A DNA stretch of 64,000 bases from Bryum argenteum (GCA_037043015.1 CM073323.1:14897258-14961257); one strand, 5' to 3'. Positions 11,933 to 24,655 are shown, counted from the stretch's first letter. The notes: a model not told the origin generated them from the letters alone. Program-made: numbers and translations.

Positions 11933-12654
11933 CGGATCTCAGATCATGCTGTAAATAGCAAGTCTTATGTTAAAAAGCCCGAAAAGAGGAACGTGACAAA
12001 CCAAATCGAAGACGAAGCGTGTGACCTTCGATGAATGATTCATGACAGAATGAATCGAGAGATGTTTTCTAAGATTTTTCAGAGCAAGAGTTTGGTCATG
12101 CACTCACTGTACAGAAGCAGCCACGAGTCTGGCCTTCTTCCAAGCCAAATGGCAACCGCTACACTTGTCGTAACCACAAACTCTTCACGTGTCTGGTTGG
12201 CGATCGAACTATGGAGCCGTGCTCATGCAGTTCCATGGCGACATATGAATGCTCACCATCCCACCATCGATTGTGTAACAAATTCATTTCCACTCTCACT
12301 TCTTGCTGCTTGCATTCGATTGATCGACCACACGCTTCGCTATTGGATCGTTATCTTCGCATTCCAGAATCAACTTAGCTCTCGAGGTACGGGCATTGCA
12401 TTGTCTTGTTGTGGTCACTGCAGTTCTAATGATTCGCAAGCTAAGATTTGAATAGTTTCTTTCTTTTCCTCGTCGTTGAAGCGTCAGCCTGACATGCATG
12501 GAAGTCGGATTGTGACTTTCTCTTACTGTTGTTATTGAAGCTATGGCGCCTATACCTTTCTCGGTTCTCGTAACTTGTAGAGAATCTAATACTGCTCACA
12601 TTCTCTGATCATTCACAGTAAGCCGCTGTTGTGTCGAATCGCAGTAAATTCAAC
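11933..12654 (+). promoter_or_regulatory. Upstream region of the aldo-keto reductase gene
   Basis: Non-repetitive sequence of higher GC between the TTAA element and the AKR start codon. A G-box core CACGTG sits at 12186-12191, about 465 bp upstream of the ATG. The transcription start cannot be placed; ATTCACAG at 12611-12618 could be the acceptor of a 5'UTR intron. Long plus-strand frames here have no recognisable protein content. Confidence 0.35.
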
Positions 12655-14269
12655 ATGGGGAAGGAAGCAATGGACGTGCCGAGGATGAAGCTGAACAATG
12701 GTACGGCGATTCCTGCGGTTGGACTCGGAACCTGGCAGTCGGAGCCTGGCCTCGTCAAACAGGCCGTCAAGGAAGCCGTCAAGGTTTGTATCACCTTGAT
12801 CACTTTCTCAATACTTTCTTGCTACAGAGTGACTGGCATACTCACTATCAGTATTGCTGACACTGCAGGTTGGATATCGCCACATTGATGGCGCGAAGGC
12901 ATACGGAAATGAGAAAGAGGTGAGTACCGTTTCTTTCGATCTTCATTTTAGCATGTCAATGGCGATCTTGCTCTAAACCCTAAACCCTTTTCTTGGTGTG
13001 TTTAGGTCGGTGAAGCGCTGCAAGAGCTTTACAAGGAGGGCGTCGTCAAGCGTGAAGACTTGTGGATCACATCCAAACTCTGGTAAGGCAGTATCCTATC
13101 ATGTTCGTTCATGAGACTGAGGGCTATTACATCATTCTGATTGCTACCTCGAATTATTTTTCTTCTTCCAGGTGCACTGATCACCATGATGTGGAAGGGG
13201 GTTTCCAAGGAACATTGGACAACCTGAATTGCGACTACCTTGACCTCTACCTGGTATCGTTACTATCACTTTCGTAACGTGTTCTGTTGTAATTCTTTTC
13301 TCTTTTTGTTTCTTATACGAGACAAATTAAGGGTTTTCTATTCTGTTTAAAGCCTTCTTTAAGGATGCTGAAACATTGTTATTGTCTGTGATTAGATGCA
13401 CTGGCCAGTGGCATTGAAGAAAGATTCAGAGGGGACGGCGCCAGAGGATTTCGCTCCCTTGGACATCAAGAAGACATGGACAGGCATGGAGAAACTGTAC
13501 AAGGACGGAAAAGTGAAGGCAATCGGAATCAGCAACTTCACCGTGGAGAAGACCAAAGAGTTGTTGTCGTACTGCGAAGTGAGACCGGCTGTGAATCAAG
13601 TGGAGTGTCATTGTCTGTGGCAGCAGAAGAAGTTGTGGCCTTACTTGAAGGCGGAAGGCATCCACTTGACGGTAACTACACAATCTTTCGTACTCTCGAG
13701 AAGCTTGTTTTGATGATTATACTGGTTCTAAAGGTTCATAAGGTTGTATGTTAATGGTTCTGATTGAATGGTATCATGCAGGCTTACTCTCCCATCGGTT
13801 CTTCGAACAGTCCATTTGCAACCATTAACGTCCTGGAGCTGCCAACGATCACAAAGCTTGCCGAGAAGTACAAGAGGTCGCCCGCACAAATTGCTCTTCG
13901 TTGGAACGTGCAGCAGGGCCATAGCGTATTGCCCAAGAGCACCCATGCTGAGAGGCTTGCGGAGAACATTAAGATCTTCGACTTTGAGATCTCGAAGGAA
14001 GATCTTGACGAATTCGACAAGATTGAGCAGGTATGTTACACACTCCTCTCTAATTTCTTTGCTTCTCTATGTCATAAACGGCTACTCCTCGAATGTTACT
14101 ATGAATGGTTTTACTTGTATCTTTCGATCATTGTTTTTGTAGTGAATCTGATAATGTTTTCTTTTCTTTATCTGTACAGCACCGTCTGCTACGAGGAGAT
14201 GAAATGTGGGTGAATGATACCACCAGTCCATACGAGACTGTTGAGGAGCTTTGGGATGGTGACATCTAG
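12655..14269 (+). CDS. Aldo-keto reductase (AKR4-like), NADPH-dependent, 7 coding exons
   Basis: Coding exons are 12655-12783, 12869-12919, 13006-13082, 13172-13253, 13396-13671, 13782-14030 and 14180-14269. All introns are GT-AG, and the joined product is 317 residues, usual for the family. The catalytic tetrad is complete: Asp50 and Tyr55 (HIDGAKAYGNE), Lys84 (ITSKLW) and His115 (MHWP). The N-terminal LNNGTAIPAVGLGTW starts the TIM barrel. GISNF, the LPKSTHAERLAENIKIF cofactor-binding stretch and the C-terminal PYETVEELWDGD are typical of plant AKR4-type enzymes. These reduce aldehydes and ketones such as reactive carbonyls in the cytosol with NADPH. There is no targeting peptide. The ATG at 12655 is chosen because it begins the conserved N-terminus. 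The exact substrate cannot be read from sequence; some relatives act in secondary metabolism. Confidence 0.95.
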
Positions 14270-14386
14270 AGTTGTAACAAACAACTTCTTACAGTGATAG
14301 ATGCATTGTAATGTATATGCGAGTGTAAAGCTTGTGCAGGCCTGCTACATGGGGCAATGGTGTATTACATCAATGGCCAACATTTC

Positions 14387-14392
14387 AATAAA
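14387..14392 (+). terminator. Poly(A) signal AATAAA of the AKR gene
   Basis: AATAAA lies 118 nt after the AKR stop codon, inside a TG- and T-rich stretch typical of a plant 3' end. It is the best candidate for the transcript end. Confidence 0.6.
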
Positions 14393-14635
14393 ATGACATT
14401 GTATACATAATTTACAATTTGTCTTGTCACAGTTATTATTATTATTTTATTTGGGTGGTGTATACCTGTTCGATGAATAATCCTGAGCTTGAATTGAAAC
14501 AAACCAGGGAGAATGATTCAATTGGCCATGGCTATCATAGAATATCGCTTGCTTGTCTATTTCGGTGTGAAACATGAGTTTTTACTTTGATCTCACTCTC
14601 CAATGAAAATTGCATGCAAGGGCATTAATTCATTA

Positions 14636-14819
14636 GAGGCCTGGGATCCTGGGGAGTTCTAGGGGGACAAGAGGCCGTCACGGCTTGGAGGGATTTATCC
14701 CATACTCTTTGGAGCCGCTTCCTCTCCCTAAAAAGTATAAGAGGGTTGGGGGTAGGGTCAGACGGGATGTGGGATAAATCCCTCCAAGGTGCTCCAAAGA
14801 GTATGGGATAAATCCACAA
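14636..14819. repeat. Compound hairpin, MITE-like
   Basis: Two overlapping inverted repeats share a left side. CTTGGAGGGATTTATCCC (14684-14701) pairs with 14771-14788; the stretch 14693-14715 (ATTTATCCCATACTCTTTGG and three more bases) pairs with 14791-14813. One arm can therefore form either of two alternative stems. No coding sequence. Confidence 0.6.
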
Positions 14820-15043
14820 GGTTATGTACAACCCCAACCTACCTACCACAATCCTTTCAAACCATAAAATCATACATACAAATTGTGGTTTGAATTGTGA
14901 AATTTCACTTTTTGAATGCATCAGAAGGAGGTGACCAGTTTGACATCAAAATATAAGTGAAAAGTTGATTACAGTGAGAGCTACAGAGCAGATTCTGTTG
15001 GAATCATGCCCCTCGGGCTGGCTTGGGCGTTTAAGGGTTAACG
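14820..15043. mobile_element. TTAA-family MITE, right part
   Basis: Closely similar to 11700-11932, ending GGGCGTTTAAGGGTTAA. The left end is missing, apparently replaced by the hairpin sequence at 14636-14819. Confidence 0.6.
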
Positions 15044-15716
15044 GTATGTCATGGAAACTTTTTTTTACCCCAAATTGCACACAATTGCAAGTCTAGTTGT
15101 GGTAAAATTTTAAATTTTCAATGCTACAAAGTATGAATTAATGGCATTCATTTTAGTGAAGACAATTCATCTATTTAGATTATGAAAAGTGGAAGTCAAT
15201 TATGTGAAATTCGATTAAATTTTCTATAAATTTTATTTACATAGTTATGATCTTAAGATGAAATTCAATAACTTTGTAGTAGAAGAATTTTTCATTTGAA
15301 GTTTGGTCTCACATTTCATGGCATCTAGTTTGATGTGAAGGGTTTAGTTTTGGACTCTTTGTCTTTTGTATATTTTGGGGGTAGTTTCACCATTGCAAGG
15401 CTATTATCTGAGCAAAGAAAGAATTTTGATGAATCTTTTTGGATAAAGTTGTTAATGAGATAAATTTGAATAGCTTTCTAGTTGGTGATTTATTTGTAGT
15501 GATAGACCTATGGGCAGCTTTCTCACTTCAAAGTGAAAATGATAAAAATGGTAATATTTTTGGAACTAATATAGTACGATTTTGCAATCTAGGGGGCCTC
15601 ATGTAACCTGCAATAAGTGTACTACAAGATTGTGCATATGAGATCTCAATAACTTATTTTCAGTTTTTGAGAATGTGAGTTTTCGCTAAGAGTAGGCTGG
15701 GTAGTTAAAGGGTTAA
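15044..15716. mobile_element. TTAA-family element, long-arm type
   Basis: The right arm (about 15580-15716) matches the arms at 7780-7970 and 57070-57220, and ends GTAGTTAAAGGGTTAA. The interior carries the family phrase TTTCACCATTGCAAGGCTA near 15380-15400. It abuts the previous element. Confidence 0.6.
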
Positions 15717-15937
15717 ACCTCAAGTAAAGCTTGATAGTCCTTGTTTGCATGTGACTTGTAGCCACTTGCAAGTAAAACATGTCTTTTTTGAGTGAAAGCA
15801 CATGAGACTTGTGTAGTTTGGAGGTCACAACCAAAAATTCTTGGAGGTCTCAACTTTGTACTTTAACTCCAAAGCGCCCAATCGACCATACTCAAGTTGA
15901 TGCCGAGTTTTGAGGAGCGCTAGTCACTAAAAAGAAA

Positions 15938-16250
15938 TAAATTTTTGAATATCTTTAAAGTTTTGGTGTGGATTTTTTGCCTAATGGCCCTCCAGATTTT
16001 AGTTAGGCACACCTCATTGAGGTAGGTCTAACAACACTTGTAGTGGGCAGTCAAGAGAAGCAAATTTTGTGCCAACAAGGCAAAAATTATATTTTTGAAT
16101 TCATTTTAAGTTTTGAAGGTTTTAAATGATTGGGTGTGGTTTTTTGCCCAATGACCTTCCGAATTTTTAGTTAGGCACACCTCATTGAGGTTGGCCTAAC
16201 TACAATTCCAGGGGGACGTCAAGAACAACAAGGCAAAAAGTGCTTGCCAT
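15938..16250. repeat. Diverged tandem duplication, about 155 bp x 2
   Basis: The two copies share TTAGTTAGGCACACCTCATT, followed by GAGGTNGGYCTAAC, and a closing AACAAGGCAAAAA. Non-coding. Confidence 0.75.
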
Positions 16251-16522
16251 GTTATTTTGGCTCCCTTTTTTCCTTTAACTAAGATCTGCTTGCGTAAAGC
16301 CTCTCTTGAGTGGCTTCTCAATCCCTAGGCCTCCTATTGGTTAAAATCCTTCTCCACTTTGCTTCTCAACTCTATTGTAAAGAGTTATGCTATTTTTGGA
16401 ATGACTGCTATAATCCATAGACCACATTTGAAAACCTGGGGTTCAAAATGAACAAGTCCATGAGTAGTATCTACGTTATCAAGACTATGTAGGATTAGAG
16501 CAGAATGATGCTACAGCATATA

Positions 16523-16748
16523 AGGTAGGAGTGGCTAAAACCGTTCAGCCCCAAAAACCTTCCGAATTTCAGCTTTGCATACTTGGAATAGTGGTGTAAA
16601 ATATTTATTATTTTTCGATAGTATGCAAAGCTAGTGCAAATCCATCCCCAAAAAAAAGACATTTTTTGAGTAATCCTATAATTTCCTATGAATATTTGAA
16701 CCCTGCTGTGCAGTTTTTGGGGCTGGACGGTTTTAGCCACTCCTACCT
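16523..16748. mobile_element. MITE with TA target, 226 bp
   Basis: The ends AGGTAGGAGTGGCTAAAACC and its near-perfect reverse complement form a terminal repeat of about 36 bp (one mismatch, CCGTTCAG against CCGTCCAG). TA lies on each side (16521-16522 and 16749-16750), pointing to a Tc1/mariner-type target. Non-coding interior. Confidence 0.75.
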
Positions 16749-16750
16749 TA

Positions 16751-17298
16751 ACCAAGAACCTAATCAAGCAACACCTGCCGTCTCAAGCAACAGGGGGAGT
16801 CTGCCATCATTTTCAAAAAGCCCCACGGCGACTTTTCAAAAAGGACGGAACTTTGCACACAGTTTCCGACCCCTTTAGTACTTTTCACCTTCTGCAAGCA
16901 TCTCCCGCTCTATCCATCGTCAAAGTGCGACCACGGAGGCCAGCAACACTTAGTTTCTACTCCATGTTGGATTCCAGTCAAAAAACCCCTTTGAAAACAA
17001 CACACATTCACCGTGAAAACTGGATTCTTTGTGAATCTGGCTCGACATGTAGTTGCTTGGACCACATCAAGGGCTGAAATCGAACTTAATGTCAACTTAA
17101 GCTCGTTGTCATGCTTCATTGTGCAATGATTAGCCTTGCCGGTGGATCACGTGATCTCGAGAAAAAATATGTTTTAGAGGGAGTGCATATATCCCCTAGC
17201 TGCAAAGTTTGTGTTTACAGCAAGCAATCACATGGTTCGATCGGAGAGGCAGTCCATCTTCTGAGTAGATGACTGACTAGTAGATCAGGTTGATCGAT
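16751..17298. other. Upstream of the 17.3 kb gene; nothing else recognised
   Basis: Mixed-composition sequence. No TATA box or upstream exon could be fixed. Confidence 0.3.
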
Positions 17299-17676
17299 AT
17301 GGGACAGCAGCAGTTGAAGAAACGGCCGATTCTGGCACCAGTGCTAGAAGACTATGCAATCGCCCTTGATATCCAACCCAGTGTGAGACACAAGCCGCAC
17401 AAGTATGGGTCGGCGCCGAAACTGGAGTCCCAGTGCACATGCTTGAGCCGCTTCAGTTTCTTCGGCAGGTTGCGAGACCGCTACATCAAGGCCATGAACG
17501 AGATGGCGATGGGCGGAGACTTCACTGCTGTCACGGGCTACCATGGCTGGGGCCTTGAGCACGGCTACAACCTCCAGCGTTGCAACATTGCGAACGACCG
17601 CCAAATGAACGCATTGCAGGAACAGTCGGGCACAGCTCTCACAAAATCCAGCAGCCAACGGCAACCGCAGCTCTGA
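17299..17676 (+). CDS. Hypothetical small plant protein, 125 residues, single exon
   Basis: The ATG at 17299 is preceded in frame only by non-ATG codons. Base composition is clearly richer in G and C than the surroundings and third positions look coding. Residues 1-40 are basic and proline-containing. Residues 52-85 form the most protein-like part: an aromatic-basic stretch FSFFGRLRDRYIKAMNEMA followed by GGDFTAVTGYHGWGLEHGY. The tail from 103 is Gln/Ser-rich and low in complexity. No signal peptide or membrane segment. I do not recognise a named family. The FFGRLRDxY-type motif resembles short plant proteins of unknown function, but this is recall without a search. It could also be one exon of a longer gene. 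Confidence 0.5.
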   Translation: MGQQQLKKRPILAPVLEDYAIALDIQPSVRHKPHKYGSAPKLESQCTCLSRFSFFGRLRDRYIKAMNEMAMGGDFTAVTGYHGWGLEHGYNLQRCNIANDRQMNALQEQSGTALTKSSSQRQPQL

Positions 17677-20478
17677 TAAATGACTGGCAGAGTGTTAATT
17701 TTGATTCAGTTTTTGCCAAGTTCTGTATTTTTGATGTACATTCTCTCGAGACGACTGGCTGGACCAAATTTGTAACATATTACTCTCTATTTACCGGAAG
17801 TGAAGAGTCTGCATTGCTGCATTGCTGCATTGCCAGGTGATGTCCAGAACACATTTCGGGATGAGTAGGGAGATTTAAAATTTTCATCGCATTTCTTGTC
17901 TGTTTCAACTTCACTCCACTTCTTCCGGCTATGGACTTTCCGATGCTTGGACCGAGCTTTACTGGACATGATGCTATGTTTTTCAAACTCATGGGAAGAT
18001 CATCTGTTAGTGGAGTGGCTTGATTTACCCAAATGAGACGATAGTGTTGTCAGTTTATCAACACAATTTTTAAACTTTTGCAATCAAACTGAGGTGCCTT
18101 AATCGAAATTAAGCAATTCTGAGTCGTTCTAAACAAAGTTCGGGTCATCGTGGGCCAGTGCGGAGAAATCAGGAATTGAGCCCTAAATTCGGTCATGATA
18201 AACGCAGTGTTGTAACTCAAAATGAAGATGGCAAGTGATTCCAGATCACTGCCCCCTTGGCTTTATTACATGTGCTGATTAGCCTATTGACATCTGCACT
18301 CTCTACCTTGTGAACAGACTCCACCGGTCGTGTCTTCGGAATGTTCAACATTTTCTTGTGTTTTTGTTTCATTAGATACGACTGGTTTGATGGTGATGTT
18401 ACAAAGCTTCAAGTTGCCGCCTTACAGAGAAACATCAATTTGAAACTCAAGCGGTCGAGGCTCTCAAGAGTTGTATGACTGGCATTAAATGAGAATCTCG
18501 GGCTTGGACAGGCGCCTGCTCAAGTGTCAACACCCGCTTAGGTGCGAAAGATGAAACTTTGAGGAGCCCTATCCTTCGTCTGATGTTAATTTGTGTTCAA
18601 TTAACTTCGTATGGTTGATTCCTGATTCAATTTGTTTTTGGTTGATTCCAAATTCAAGAACGTGGATCGGTAGACTGGCTCGAAATATTGGTAGAAAGCA
18701 CTAAGCAGTGCTTTTTTCAATATCAAAATTTGGCATACTTGAAAGTTGGTGCATACATTTATTCGTGGCCGCCTCCAGGTCGGCAGGTTGTGATAGCTGA
18801 ATGAGTTTCTGAAACCAAGAGAAACTCGCAACTTGGACATTCACTAAAAAGCACTCTCAGAGTAATTTTGAACGGTCTTGTAGAATTTGCGTTATAGAAT
18901 CACAAATTTCATAAGCACCTACTGTGAAACATGTCACCGCAAACGATCTCATCCTAGTTTGATTTGATCACTCTGCGAAGACGAAAACACGAAAACAGCG
19001 AAAACAGTGGTTCGTGCTCAGCTGCATTCTTTAGTTACGAGCCTCACAACTGCTCTGACCCTCGACACCATTCTGTCAATTTCATGAGTTTCTATTGTTC
19101 ACGTGAAAAATTATGGTTGTGTTTTTCTTTACTGACTTGCTCCTCCTCATAGTCATCGTCGCTTTCATCAGGATCTTAAGAGTTTCTAGTGCACGAATGA
19201 GCCGAACTTAAAATTGAATACAGAATTGGAATGAGTGGAAGAGAGCAGCAGCTTCTGCAGTTTTGTGCACCCATTCAGCATTGATAGTTTTACAGTGTCC
19301 ATAACACTACTATTATGACGTTGGAGATGCCATTTTGGTAGCATAACCAAATATGTCACTGAAGGATACTTAATGATAAAATGACACTTTTGGTATATCA
19401 AACTGGCAGACAGCCCATCTATCTTGAAGTAACCTCAAACCAGACCTAAGTAGAAGCGGTGAATCTTTCCTATCTCATGGCAACTTGGATGTAGAAAGCA
19501 AACGAGACTTCAATGACATGTATTATTTTGAAAGCACGTACCTGCTTCCAGTCATGACTTACAGCGGCCAGAATCTGAAACGAGAAGAGGCCGCCGCACA
19601 TAAATAAGCTGAAGGAATCACATCCCAACTCTCAGTTCTATGTTACCATGGAAATAACAGTATAATTAGAACTATCAATCCTTAAGTTCCCTTTGTGGAC
19701 ACCATCATAATCTGCACTGTCGGCCAACTTCTCTCCAAAGTAACGAATGATATGAGTTCTCTGCTTCTACAACAAAACAGTATCGCTTGCATATCAATGA
19801 CGATTGGCTACCAACGAATGTGTATAACCTACAAACAGAAAGGGTTAGAAAACGATTGCCATCGATTTCTCCTCTTGGAAAACGCCGACCAGTTGGATTT
19901 GCAAGTTGATGTTTTCTACTCACAGAGTCTATTCAAACAATTATTATTTCTCTGCAGTTAGTATCCCCTCCTCTGAACAATTATCTTTCAATCTTCTCTT
20001 TCAGTTCTGTAAGTAGTTATTAATCTTCGATGGTTCAATGCAACTCACATGCAATAATTTTGTTGTCGAAGACTGTCTTGAATAATGTCCAAAGAGTATT
20101 CACCTGTGATCTCCAGGAAGTAAGTCAAGCATTTCCACCCACATTCGACTTTTGTCTTGAAAATATGCAGGAAGTGTCACTAAAACATCCCTTGATGCTT
20201 TCTTAGTGAACCTAGTTCAGAAAATTGGATCGATGGGGATATAAGAGTATCTTTGGTTGTAAAATATTAAAAAATCCACACTCCAAAACGCCCAGTGTCA
20301 CTCCTCATTGTTCAAAGCCATATGCATCTCTCTACCACGACTTGACGCTCATGAGTAAAATAGTCTAGGAAGCCCTCAGAATCAAGATTCTCAAAGTTAA
20401 GATTATTGTTCTCATATGATACCTTCTACATTCTTGAGCTATTGCATTGCAGTGGTTGACTTAAATGCTTCTGAGGTT
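17677..20478. other. Gene-free stretch, low-repeat
   Basis: About 2.8 kb of moderate GC. No reading frame with recognisable content and no clear transposon ends. Sequence after 17676 may include the 3'UTR of the preceding gene. Confidence 0.4.
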
Positions 20479-22219
20479 AACCTCAATTCCCTTAAACTGG
20501 TGTTAATTTGGTAAAACGGGGCATTTTGGGATGGTTAAAGAAGAAAAAAAAAACAAAAAAAAAAAAAAAAAAAAAAAAAAACAAAACATTGATTTTTGAC
20601 GACTTGATGCGTTCAGCAGTTCTTCTATACCAACTTATTGTAGACCGTTTTATTTTTCTAGTTTTATTCAAATTGGTTTTTGTTAATATAAAATCCGTAG
20701 TTAGCCAATTGGATTAGTATATGTGCAGGTAGTGATTCTGATTTACTAATTGGTATCAATTGGGGATATTGAAAGCTTTCATCAATCGGACTTTGTAACT
20801 ACCCCTGAGAAACAGAGTACAATAGAGAGAATTTCTATCAGGATAATTAGTTAGCCTGAGTGTAGGAACTCCTTCCAATTGCTAGAAGTAAAACAATTGT
20901 GCTTTTGTGTTTATGATTTTCGGATTTATAGAATCAAAGTGTTTGCAATTTGTGTGTGCCTCTGCGAATTATTGTGTTACAATTGGTGTGAGATTTGAGT
21001 GTGTATGTGTGAGTGGGAATGATCAATTTTGTTTGATGTTGATTGAGTGGCAGTAAAAGAACCGTTAGGCAAATTAAAACTGTAAAGTAAAGAAATGACA
21101 AAAGCTATGGGAAGTGAACCAATTGAGAGGATAAGGGTGTGATTTTACCGAATGAGGATTAAGAGTACGCATATAGCAGTAAGGAACGGATAATCCCAAC
21201 AGGAGAGGGAGCGACTAAGGAACGGATAATCCCAATAGGAGAGGGAGCGAATGTGAGATAACCGAATCGGAAATTCAGAACGTACCAATTGGGATTCTCT
21301 GTGAATAATTGGGAGACTGGAGTTAGTCGTGGAATAATTGAATTGGCTGGCCTGAGGAATAAAGGCAACATGAGTACATGATTGGAGAAGTAGAAGTGAA
21401 GCAATTAAAAAGGAAGCCAATGGAGAAATCATCTGAGCCAAAGACTTGGAGTAAAAATAAATATCAATTGAGGAAGATGTGCAGATTTTGTAAGCCAACC
21501 AATCGAGAATATCCAATCCGTGCTAATAAAGTGGTGGTGCACATGTCAAGATCAAAGCCAATTAGAGAATATGAAGGTGACGTTGGAAGCGTGACAGATG
21601 AAGGAAAGCCAATTGGGGATTAAACTAAGCACCTTAACGAAAAGCTTAAAGACTCCAGCAAAGCAATTTTGATAAGTGGTCCTAGTGCCTTTACCTATTG
21701 ATATGAGTATTCAAATAATTTATAGTTTAAACTATTGCAATTGGGCTCCTTTGGAATTCAAATTACTTCTGATTGAATTTAATCAACCTCATAGTGTCCA
21801 AACCCTATTATAGGTTATAGAATCCAAAAATCGACTAGAACTTTTGACATCGACGCGCAATATTTCTCAACTTTCAGAACGCCCAAACTATTTGCATTTT
21901 AACGAAATATTTCCAAACGGCCGTTCACAACCAAGAAGATTTTTAGAATTATTGCCCTTTGACTACGTTGAAAGGTCAAAATGCATCCAAAATGTTATAT
22001 TAAGGGATTATTGGTGATATTGTAGAAATAAATTAATATTACGGAGACATGTGTGATATCAAAAAACGCACCATGTTGCAGGCATAAATATATTATTGAA
22101 CTTGATTTAAAATACATGCATGTAAAATGGCACGTTTTAAAAGGTGGTCAAACCGGCACATTAGGGCTTTGGCAAAATGGCACAAAGAAAACTGTTCATT
22201 TTAAGAGAAAATTGAGGTT
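20479..22219. mobile_element. AACCTCAATT-ended element, long form (1.74 kb)
   Basis: The left end AACCTCAATTCCC and right end GAAAATTGAGGTT match the ends of the 382-bp element at 30137-30518. Similarity also covers the subterminal parts: AATGGCACGTTT and GGCATAAATA on the right, GGTGTTAATTT/GGCGTTATTT on the left. The extra middle contains an A-rich tract (20528-20583) and a 36-bp tandem duplication (21180-21251). No transposase frame. Target duplication unclear. Confidence 0.6.
21180..21251. repeat. 36-bp tandem duplication
   Basis: Two copies of a unit starting TAAGGAACGGATAATCCCAA, differing at one or two bases. Confidence 0.9.
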
Positions 22220-23355
22220 TGTTGCTTCTCTTTGTAGGATTTTAATATGGATCCCTAGATTTTTGTTAAGAAAGATTATTCTTTACAAATTATCCATAAT
22301 TAGTCGTTAGGAGCACAATTAAACAAGCACTCTGCGTCATTAGGAAGAAGTCATTACACATGTCACTTTTGATGCCATTTTCCAATAGTCATTGCTTGGT
22401 CTGTAGCGATTAGGATGGTTCAAACCTTCAAAGCCCAAATTCAATTTAAAAGCACTGTGGGGTTTAAGGTAAATTATAGACTATAAGCAATGCATTGCCA
22501 TCACATTGTTTCGCATGGTATCGATTATGGGCTCAAATGACGTTGGTTCAATGACCTCTGCAAGACATAAGGTAGGACCACCCATACATGGGCACCACCC
22601 CAAATCTCTGAATATTGTACACTTTTTGTGGCAAGTCAAACTAAGGTCTTGTTTGGACGGAAGAAGGCCATAAGTGTACAAATTTCAAAATGCTGGTTTG
22701 GACTCCATACAAAATAGCAACTATCATAGCAAGCTGATTTTGTGAACCAGTGAGCCTTGGAATAAATCCACACATGAAACATACATTTCAAATACCTAGT
22801 TACTATATCGCCCACTTTTATGCTTTTTGCTCATTGGCATGTGTTTCATAATATTGGGTTTCTTGAATATGAAAGTAAATAATTGAGCATCTGCTCTGAA
22901 AGAGAGGTACTCTATGCACATAGGAAGCTAGAGGACTTCTCTTGACAATTGATAAACAATAATTTTGATTTTGCTTCAGAAATAAGAAGTTTTTCCAGAT
23001 AGATAGATAGATAGAAACTCTGGTCTCTTTCTAAGGAGCCGGCGTGAATGAAGTGTCCGTTTGTAATGCTAATATCCCGATGGCCACCGGACAAGGGGAA
23101 ATTAGAACAATACTACTTCCCCCTCTCGAGGGTGGACACTATAACTACGCTAGTTTTTAGCCCTAAAGATACTTGACATAGTATCCCCCAAAGGGCAGAA
23201 GTTTTTCCACTAGTATATCCTACTACTAGTCAAGTTTGATATAAATCTCAACTCTTGCACCTCATTGCAACAAGGATAATTCTCATAAATGTGAAATAAT
23301 AGGTGTTTCTTCCTTAATCTTAACCTATAGAGATAATACCTTACCAGTGTCTATT
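22220..23355. other. Intergenic; (GATA)n at about 23000
   Basis: No gene seen. A short GATA microsatellite lies at 22999-23015. Confidence 0.4.
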
Positions 23356-24294
23356 TTAACCCCTAAAAATCCAGGAAAGCCGATTCGATTTTCTGAGATT
23401 TCGGGCAGCTCATTTTAAGCAATTAAATTGATATTATTGCCTAAGATTTTTATTGAATGCTCCCCATACTGTAATGTGTATGTGGTAAAATTTGTAAAGC
23501 CAAATTTTAATATTATAACCTTCATCTAGAAAGTTTAGGTTTCAAGTTTAAAACGGGCAGTTTAAAATAGTTTTGTTTAATTATTATTTTTTTTAGAAAT
23601 ATGTTCATTACCAAATTACTATTCAAATTCCAAAGTATCCGAAGTCAAAAAGTTTACCAATTTTACAAGGGCAGCCTCCAAAACTTTCAAAAACAATCTT
23701 CACAATTTCTAGTAATTTTACAATTTTTTCTTTCAAAAATTGCCAAAATTCAAGATTTTGGATTTTTTCCAAGATTTTTTTTTTTTTTGAAATTCACATT
23801 ATCATAAATGCACCTTCTCACCGTCCAGATTTTTCTCAAACTAAATATATCATACGTGGTGCTTGTTTTACTATATGGTTGTTTTTAGACCTTCTTTCAT
23901 AAAATATTTTACATTAAGGTCAAAAAGTGGAATTGGTCTCTAAAATTTTGCATGAGCATACCCAACTTGATTACCTACTTGAAAAAAAATGAGGGAAAAA
24001 TATTTGGAGTAACAATCATCAAGTTGCCCTTGGCACCATTTAGACAATGCCTCTCACGCAGCACCAAAAAAAAGTGTTGGACAAACTTCGATTGTTATGA
24101 TCTCACAAATGACAAACAACCAACGGTTGAAATTTTGACCAGTCTTTTGTATACAAGTTAGGTACAACATCTTACAGTTCAAAGTCTAAAACTGGAAAAA
24201 AAAAGTTTATCCATTTCCCTATTTCCCAACGAAGGTGAAAAATGGCAGTTTTTGGTTCTGGAGGTCGAGGAAACGCCTGGATTTAAGGGGTTAA
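23356..24294. mobile_element. TTAA-flanked element, 939 bp
   Basis: Left end TTAACCCCTAAAAATCCAGG; the right end's reverse complement is TTAACCCCTTAAATCCAGGC. TTAA lies at both boundaries, with no longer direct repeat outside it. The interior shares the family core (bottom strand: TTTGTGAGATCATAACA and TTTCAACCGTTGG near 24090-24140). Non-coding. Confidence 0.8.
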
Positions 24295-24655
24295 ATAGCA
24301 TTGTATTTTTTTTTAAAGTTTTTTTAAAGACAATCATGTCTTAATTGGATACAATTATGAAGCAATTATGAACCGAAGTGGCGAGCTCCTCAACAAAAAG
24401 CTCTTGTGATTTAGAAAATGAACCTCACTACAACTTGACTCTAGGTTACATGTTGATATATACCTTCCTTACAAGGGAGACTTTAGCGTCCCTCCTTGTT
24501 TGGCTAAGTCTTGGTAGTTAGCCTCTCTTTGATTTCTTGTAAGTTAGGTCACCTTCCACACAACGTAGCAGTTGTCGGCTCACCCCAGCGGCCCAGCCCA
24601 GTACTACGCCCTCTTGCACCAGTCCACCTCCTAGCCTCATACGATGGCCACACTA

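Noticed and set aside
12035-12451. 138-codon plus frame upstream of the AKR gene
   Set aside because: No recognisable protein features; it lies in the promoter/leader region and is best explained as chance.
13426-14020. Antisense frames across AKR exons
   Set aside because: Shadows of the conserved coding exons.
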